From positions 189,510-253,509 of the forward strand of contig NZ_JALJZY010000001.1 of the NCBI RefSeq assembly GCF_024171525.1: 64,000 nt of DNA, in the 5' to 3' direction. The notes beneath the pieces are model-generated. The model was not told the DNA's origin and made no database searches. It was given only the letters and a program-made list of their open reading frames with translations. The stretch's first letter is position 1. The number at the start of each line of letters is the position of its first letter. Source of the DNA: Neisseriaceae bacterium HSC-16F19 (lineage in GTDB: Bacteria > Pseudomonadota > Gammaproteobacteria > Burkholderiales > Neisseriaceae). Positions 59,220 to 64,000 of this stretch are shown here, one piece after another. The position numbers were made by a program, and so were the translations under genes.

Positions 59220-62200
59220 TTACTCGGGCAAAGGTAGGCGCTGTTGTTTGGCCTTGTCATCCTTGCCGTGGAACAGGCGGCGCACCACCACATAGAAGAT
59301 GGGTACCAGCAGCACCGACAGCAGGGTGCCCACCAGCATGCCCCAGAATACGCTGGTGCCGATGGCGCGCTGGCTGGCGGAGCTGGCACCGGAGGCGATG
59401 TACAGCGGCACCACGCCCAAGATAAACGCAAACGAAGTCATCAGAATCGGGCGGAAACGCAGTTGTGCGGCTTTGAGGGCGGCGGCAATCACGCCTTTGC
59501 CCGCTTCCTGCTGCTCTTTGGCAAATTCGATAATCAGAATGGCGTTTTTGGCACTCAAACCGATCACCGTAATCAGGCCCACCTGGAAGTAGATGTCGTT
59601 GAGGTAGAACACGGGGACGCCCAAGGCGCCGTTAAACAGATTGCGCCCGAACACGCCCAAGACCACACCGAGGAAGCCCAAGGGCACCACCAGCACCACC
59701 GCCAGGGGCACCGACCAGCTTTCGTACAAAGCCGCCAGCACCAGGAAGACCGCCAGCACCGCCAGCACATACAGCATGGTGGTTTGCGACGAGCCTTTGG
59801 CTTCTTCGCGCGACTGACCCGCCCACTCGACACTGTAAGCACCGGGCAGCTCGGCCACGATGGCTTCAATCGCCGCCATGGCATCACCACTGGCCACGCC
59901 GTTGGCAATATTGGCGTTCAGTCCCATGGACGGATAGCCGTTAAAACGGTTGCTCTGCTCCATGCCGGTTTCCCAACGCGCGCTCACCATGGAGGACAGC
60001 GGCACCACCTGGCCCTGGCTGTTGCTCACGGTCAGTGCAAGGATGCGTTCCGGCGTCATGCGCGTGGGCGCATCGGCCTGCACCATCACTTTTTGCAGAC
60101 GGCCGTTATTGGGGAAATCGTTGACATAGGCGCCGCCCAAAGCCGTACCCAGCACGGTGCGGATGCTCGCCAGGCTCACGCCTTGCGCCGCCGCCGCATC
60201 GCGGTCCACTTCCAGTTTCAGCTGCGGTGCGTCTTCCAGACCGCCGCCGCGCACGGTGGTGAACATGGCCGGGTTTTCACGCATTTTGCCCATCAGGGCA
60301 TTGCGTGCCGCCAGCAGGGCATCGTGGCCGTTGTTGTTGCGGTCTTGCAGGTGGAATTCCAAACCGCCGGTACCCAATTCCATAATCGGCGGCGGGTTGA
60401 CGGCAATGGCAAAACCGTCGCGCACGGCACCGCTCATCAACAGGGCACCGGTGAGTTTTTGCGCCACGGTGGACGCCTCATGCGCCAAACCTTTGCGCTC
60501 GTCCCAGTGCTTGAGCTGGATAAAGCCCATGGCCATGTTCTGGCCGCTGCCGCTGAAGCTGAAGCCGGATACGGTAATAAAACTGTTCACTTCCGGCATG
60601 TCGCGCACCACTTTGTCGACTATGGCCAAGGTGGCGTCGGTGCGCTCTTTGGTGGCACCGGCGGGCAGGGTTACGCTGACCATCAGCGTGCCTTGGTCTT
60701 CGGAAGGCAGGAAAGAGGACGGAATCTGCGTATACAGATAACCGGCACCGGCAATCAGCGCCACATAGGCCACCATCATGGTGCCGACACGGCGCAGGCT
60801 CTTGCCCACAAAACCCTGGTAACGCTGGTTGGTGGCCTTGAACTTGCGGTTAAACCAGCCGAAGAAGCCTTTTTTCTCGGCATGATGGCCTTTGGGAATG
60901 GGCTTGAGCAGGGTGGCGCACAAAGCCGGGGTGAGCGAGAGCGCCAAAAAGGCGGAAAAGGCAATCGCCACTGCCATGGTGATGGCAAACTGTTTGTAAA
61001 TCTTGCCGGTGGCGCCTTCAAACAAGGCCAGCGGGATAAACACCGACACCAGCACCGCGGTAATACCGATTACCGCGCCGGTAATCTGGCGCATGGCTTT
61101 TTCGGTGGCTTCCTTGGGCGGCAGACCCTCCTCGGCCATAATCCGCTCCACGTTTTCCACCACCACAATGGCGTCGTCCACCACGATACCGATCACCAGC
61201 ACCATGGCAAACATGGTCAGCACATTGATGGACATGCCGAAATACTGCATGCCCGCAAACGCGCCCAAGAGCGAAATCGGCACCACAATGGCGGGAATGA
61301 GGGTGTAGCGGAAGTTTTGCAGGAACAAAAACATCACCAAAAACACCAGCAGCATGGCCTCAAGCAGGGTCCAAATCACTTTTTCAATGGAGATTTCCAC
61401 AAAAGTGGAGGTGTCGTAGGGTGTGCTCCAGGCCAAATCCTGCGGGAAGTAGTTTTTGAGCACGTCCATGCGCTCTTTCACGCCGGTGGCGGTGGCGGTG
61501 GCATTGCCGCTGTTGGACAGCATCACCGCCATGCCCACGGTGGGCTGGCCGTTCAAACGGGTGCTGGCGGCATAGCTTTCCTGACCCAGTTCGATGCGTG
61601 CCACGTCCTGCAAATGTACGGCCGAGCCGTCGGTATTGCTGCGCAGCACGATGCGGCCGAAGGCTTCCGGCGTGCTCAGCTGGCCTTGGGCCGTGACCGT
61701 AGCGGTGATCGTCTGGCCGGACACCGCCGGCAGCGAACCGATGGAGCCTGCGGCAATCTGCGTGTTTTGTGCGCTGATGGCGGCGGTGACATCGCTCATG
61801 CTCATGCCCACGCCTTCGAGTTTGGCCGGATCTACCCACACGCGCATGGCGCGCTGGGCGGCAAACAGGCGCACGTCACCCACGCCGGAAATGCGTTGCA
61901 GCTCCGGTTTGATATTGCGCTCGGCATAGTCGGCAATGTCGGCCACGTCCATCACATCGGAGGAGAGCATCACAATCATCAGGAAGTTGGCGCGCGATTT
62001 GGAAACGGACACGCCGTATTGCTGCACGGTGGCGGGCAGGCTGGACAAGACTTCGTTGAGCTTGTTGTTCACCTCCACCTGGGCCACGTCTTCATCGGTG
62101 TCCGGGGTAAAAGTGAGCGTGACCGTGCCCGAGCCGTTGGAGTTGGCGGAGGTGGTCATATAGTCCAAGCCTTCCACACCGTTCATATTGCGCTCGATGA

Positions 62201-62390
62201 CCGCCAATACGCTGTCTTCCATCACCTGGGCGGAAGCGCCCGGATAGGTGGCGGTGAGGTTGAAGGTGGGTGCGGCCACCGAGGGGTATTGCGATACCGG
62301 CAGACCGCGGATGGCCAGCACACCGGCCAGAATGATAAAAATGGAAATCACCCACGCAAACACGGGGCGGTTGATAAAGAAATGCGCCAT
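59220..62390 (-). CDS. mtrD: RND efflux inner-membrane pump, MtrD/AcrB family
   Basis: This 1056-residue proton-driven pump has the HAE1-family start MAHFFINRPVFAWVISIFIILAG. The proton-relay aspartates lie in the TM4 segment VVDDAIVVVENVERI (about residue 405). GRAGQS-type and C-terminal FRPILMTSFAFILGVVPL blocks are present, as are two large periplasmic loops. It exports hydrophobic drugs, detergents and bile-salt-like compounds. It starts 9 bp downstream of mtrC. Confidence 0.95.
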   Translation of the reverse strand: MAHFFINRPVFAWVISIFIILAGVLAIRGLPVSQYPSVAAPTFNLTATYPGASAQVMEDSVLAVIERNMNGVEGLDYMTTSANSNGSGTVTLTFTPDTDEDVAQVEVNNKLNEVLSSLPATVQQYGVSVSKSRANFLMIVMLSSDVMDVADIADYAERNIKPELQRISGVGDVRLFAAQRAMRVWVDPAKLEGVGMSMSDVTAAISAQNTQIAAGSIGSLPAVSGQTITATVTAQGQLSTPEAFGRIVLRSNTDGSAVHLQDVARIELGQESYAASTRLNGQPTVGMAVMLSNSGNATATATGVKERMDVLKNYFPQDLAWSTPYDTSTFVEISIEKVIWTLLEAMLLVFLVMFLFLQNFRYTLIPAIVVPISLLGAFAGMQYFGMSINVLTMFAMVLVIGIVVDDAIVVVENVERIMAEEGLPPKEATEKAMRQITGAVIGITAVLVSVFIPLALFEGATGKIYKQFAITMAVAIAFSAFLALSLTPALCATLLKPIPKGHHAEKKGFFGWFNRKFKATNQRYQGFVGKSLRRVGTMMVAYVALIAGAGYLYTQIPSSFLPSEDQGTLMVSVTLPAGATKERTDATLAIVDKVVRDMPEVNSFITVSGFSFSGSGQNMAMGFIQLKHWDERKGLAHEASTVAQKLTGALLMSGAVRDGFAIAVNPPPIMELGTGGLEFHLQDRNNNGHDALLAARNALMGKMRENPAMFTTVRGGGLEDAPQLKLEVDRDAAAAQGVSLASIRTVLGTALGGAYVNDFPNNGRLQKVMVQADAPTRMTPERILALTVSNSQGQVVPLSSMVSARWETGMEQSNRFNGYPSMGLNANIANGVASGDAMAAIEAIVAELPGAYSVEWAGQSREEAKGSSQTTMLYVLAVLAVFLVLAALYESWSVPLAVVLVVPLGFLGVVLGVFGRNLFNGALGVPVFYLNDIYFQVGLITVIGLSAKNAILIIEFAKEQQEAGKGVIAAALKAAQLRFRPILMTSFAFILGVVPLYIASGASSASQRAIGTSVFWGMLVGTLLSVLLVPIFYVVVRRLFHGKDDKAKQQRLPLPE

Positions 62391-62399
62391 GTCGCCCCC

Positions 62400-63635
62400 T
62401 TATTCGGCCGCAGAGGCGGCGGAAGCAGCGGCAGAGGAAGCCGCATCCGCCGGAACGGCGGCTGGTGCAGAGGCGGCAGCGGCTTGGCCGCCTTGCTGCC
62501 ACGGCTGGGTCTTCACGGTTTTGGCCTGCAACATCATGGCGGTGCTCAAACCGTCCATCACCACCTGGTCACCGGCATTCAGACCGCTGCTGACGATCCA
62601 GTTATTGCCTTTCTGGCCGACAACGGTCACCACCTTGGGTTGCAGGCTGCCTGAAGCGTCCACCACCATCACCGTATCGGTCTGGCCGCGGGTCACGGCG
62701 TGTTGCGGGATTTCAAAAGCATTGTGCACTTCCGCCTGCGGAATGGACACGGTGACAAACATGCCCGGCAGCAGCACATTGCCGTCGTTGGGCACTTCCG
62801 CGCGCAGGCTCACCTGGCCGGTGGCCTCATCCACGGTCATGTCGGCAAACAACAGGCGGCCCTGTTGGGCATAGGGTGTACCGTCTTCCAGCAAAATGGT
62901 TACCGGCACCGCGCCGTCCACCTGCTGCATCACACCGTTGGCGATGTCTTGGCGGATTTTCATGGCCGCAGCGGCAGACTGTTTCAAATCCACATACAGG
63001 GTATCGGTTTGCTGAATCAGCGCCAGCTGGGTGGCATCACCCTGCCCCACCAAAGCACCCTCGGTTACCAGCGCCTTGCCGATGCGGCCGGAAATCGGCG
63101 CGGTCACATGGGCATAGCCCACGCTGATTTGTGCGGTTTTCACCGCCGCCTGCGCGCTTTGCAGCTGGGCTTGCGCCAGGCGTTGCGCCGCCACTGCGGC
63201 ATCGTATTCCTGCTTGCTGATGGCATCGGCCTCTACCAGCGGACGGTAGCGCGCCAAATCGGCATTGGCCTTGGCCAGCTGCGCCTGGGCGGTGGCCACA
63301 GACGCACGCGCGGTTTGCAGCTGGGCCACATAAGGCGCATTGTCGATTTGGAACAATGCCTGTCCGGCACGCACATAGCTGCCTTCTTCAAACAAACGTT
63401 TCTGCACAATACCCGCCGCCCGCGCACGCACCTGCGCCTCGCGTATGGGTTTCAGACGGCCGGACAGTTCGGTGCCGACAGTCACCGTGGCCGGCTGTAC
63501 CGTCAGCACGCTCACCACCGGCTCCGGCGGTGCCTGCTGCGCCTGGTCTTGGCCGCCACAGGCCGCCAGCGCCAGCGCCGCGGCCACCATCACCGCAGCG
63601 CTGCGGCGGCGGAAGCTAGAAATGGGTTTGTTCAT
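62400..63635 (-). CDS. mtrC: RND efflux periplasmic adaptor, MtrC/AcrA family
   Basis: This 411-residue membrane-fusion lipoprotein has lipobox LALAAC, a barrel-sandwich/lipoyl domain split by a coiled-coil hairpin (about residues 100-165), a beta-barrel domain and an Ala/Ser-rich tail. GYAHVTAPISGRIGKALVTEGALVG is the characteristic lipoyl half-motif. First gene of mtrCDE. An exact uptake sequence (62644-62655) is embedded as GSLQPK-region codons. No mtrR-like repressor is encoded in the 365 bp upstream that are visible. Confidence 0.94.
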   Translation of the reverse strand: MNKPISSFRRRSAAVMVAAALALAACGGQDQAQQAPPEPVVSVLTVQPATVTVGTELSGRLKPIREAQVRARAAGIVQKRLFEEGSYVRAGQALFQIDNAPYVAQLQTARASVATAQAQLAKANADLARYRPLVEADAISKQEYDAAVAAQRLAQAQLQSAQAAVKTAQISVGYAHVTAPISGRIGKALVTEGALVGQGDATQLALIQQTDTLYVDLKQSAAAAMKIRQDIANGVMQQVDGAVPVTILLEDGTPYAQQGRLLFADMTVDEATGQVSLRAEVPNDGNVLLPGMFVTVSIPQAEVHNAFEIPQHAVTRGQTDTVMVVDASGSLQPKVVTVVGQKGNNWIVSSGLNAGDQVVMDGLSTAMMLQAKTVKTQPWQQGGQAAAASAPAAVPADAASSAAASAASAAE

Positions 63636-64000
63636 AGAAGAAATACCTCAAGTTGTTTGAATGTGATATTGGGATGTCGATGCAGTTTTAGGTTTCAGGC
63701 TGCCTGAAACAACACGAGTACCTGATAAGGATGCGGATGATGCCTTTGCAAAACCGCTTGAGCTTCGCAACCGTGCTGTTGTGCTACGCAGGCAGCCTAA
63801 AACCTTAACTGCCGTCATTCCCGCCTGCGCGCACGACTGTCCGGGGAAACTTTCCGGATAACATCCGGCAATGTAAACAGCGTCGGCAATGTAAGCCCCT
63901 CGCCCGTGGGAGAGGGGTTGGGGAGAGGGCTAAACGTTTGATGTTGCTGCAAGCCATTCAAGATGTCAGCAGCCGTTCACAGCCCTCTCCCTAACCCTCT
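63636..64000. repeat. Repeat-filled leader region upstream of mtrC
   Basis: It contains an uptake sequence (63697-63708), a copy of the segment also found at 26218-26290 (GCTTGAGCTTCGCAA...GCCTAAAACCTTA), CGGCAATGTAAACAGCGTCG, and from 63892 to the edge a CCCTCTCCC-type inverted repeat like 20069-20192. No gene start or clear MtrR-type operator is visible. Confidence 0.7.

Noticed and set aside
59244..62654. 1136-codon plus-strand open frame
   Set aside because: Antisense shadow of mtrD and part of mtrC, extremely His/Gly-rich, no family features.

Overview
The window is a gene-dense, GC-rich chromosomal segment of a Neisseriaceae bacterium (Betaproteobacteria). The main evidence is about 40 exact copies of the 12-mer AGGCTGCCTGAA or its complement. 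This is the DNA-uptake-sequence dialect known from Simonsiella-type Neisseriaceae, and is neither the meningococcal ATGCCGTCTGAA nor the Eikenella form. Supporting evidence is the meningococcus-like order dapB-bamE-fur-aat, a PilC/PilY1 adhesin, an mtrCDE-type efflux operon, a large gap between carA and carB, Correia-like elements and a perfect dRS3 repeat. Isocitrate lyase and galM/galT/galK argue against N. meningitidis or N. gonorrhoeae. The genus cannot be settled from the sequence alone.

Layout: 1-1.8 kb, a class-III aminotransferase (cut by the window edge) paired with an APH-type kinase. 2-8.9 kb, carB and carA separated by an AT-rich orphan gene, a REP-associated transposase bracketed by its palindromes, and leuE. 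9-12.5 kb, pilC. 13-16.6 kb, dapB, bamE, fur, aat, dapD. 17-20 kb, surE-pcm-nlpD. 20-26 kb, rnr, two identical tRNA-Leu(CAG) genes, rlmK, ppx. 26-32.5 kb, a polyamine-binding lipoprotein, rppH, rarA-galM, serB. 32.7-38.7 kb, speB, a DedA protein, folP-glmM, an MFS transporter. 39-45 kb, aceA, galT, galK, argJ. 45-52.3 kb, a TSUP exporter with a DUF523 protein, pssA, rsuA, nhaD, a TerC protein, rpmE, a 5'-nucleotidase, ruvA. 52.7-57.3 kb, an SSAT-like acetyltransferase, rlpA, trmL, comF, bioH-bioC. 57.7-63.6 kb, mtrE, mtrD, mtrC.

Nearly every intergenic space holds repeats: REP-like palindromes of several families, Correia-like miniature elements, a highly structured 240-bp element present three times, a 163-bp MITE candidate, and inverted pairs of uptake sequences acting as terminators. 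Some are nested in one another. Others supply the stop codons or perfect -10 boxes of neighbouring genes. This repeat ecology, centred on the transposase at 6.2-6.7 kb, is the most unusual content of the window.

Functionally the segment is mostly housekeeping: carbamoyl phosphate and arginine (carA, carB, argJ), lysine and peptidoglycan precursors (dapB, dapD, glmM), envelope and division (bamE, nlpD, rlpA, pssA), RNA processing and modification (rnr, rppH, rlmK, rsuA, trmL), DNA repair and uptake (ruvA, rarA, comF), polyamines (speB, potD-like, SSAT-like), biotin (bioH, bioC-like), and ion, drug and amino-acid transport.
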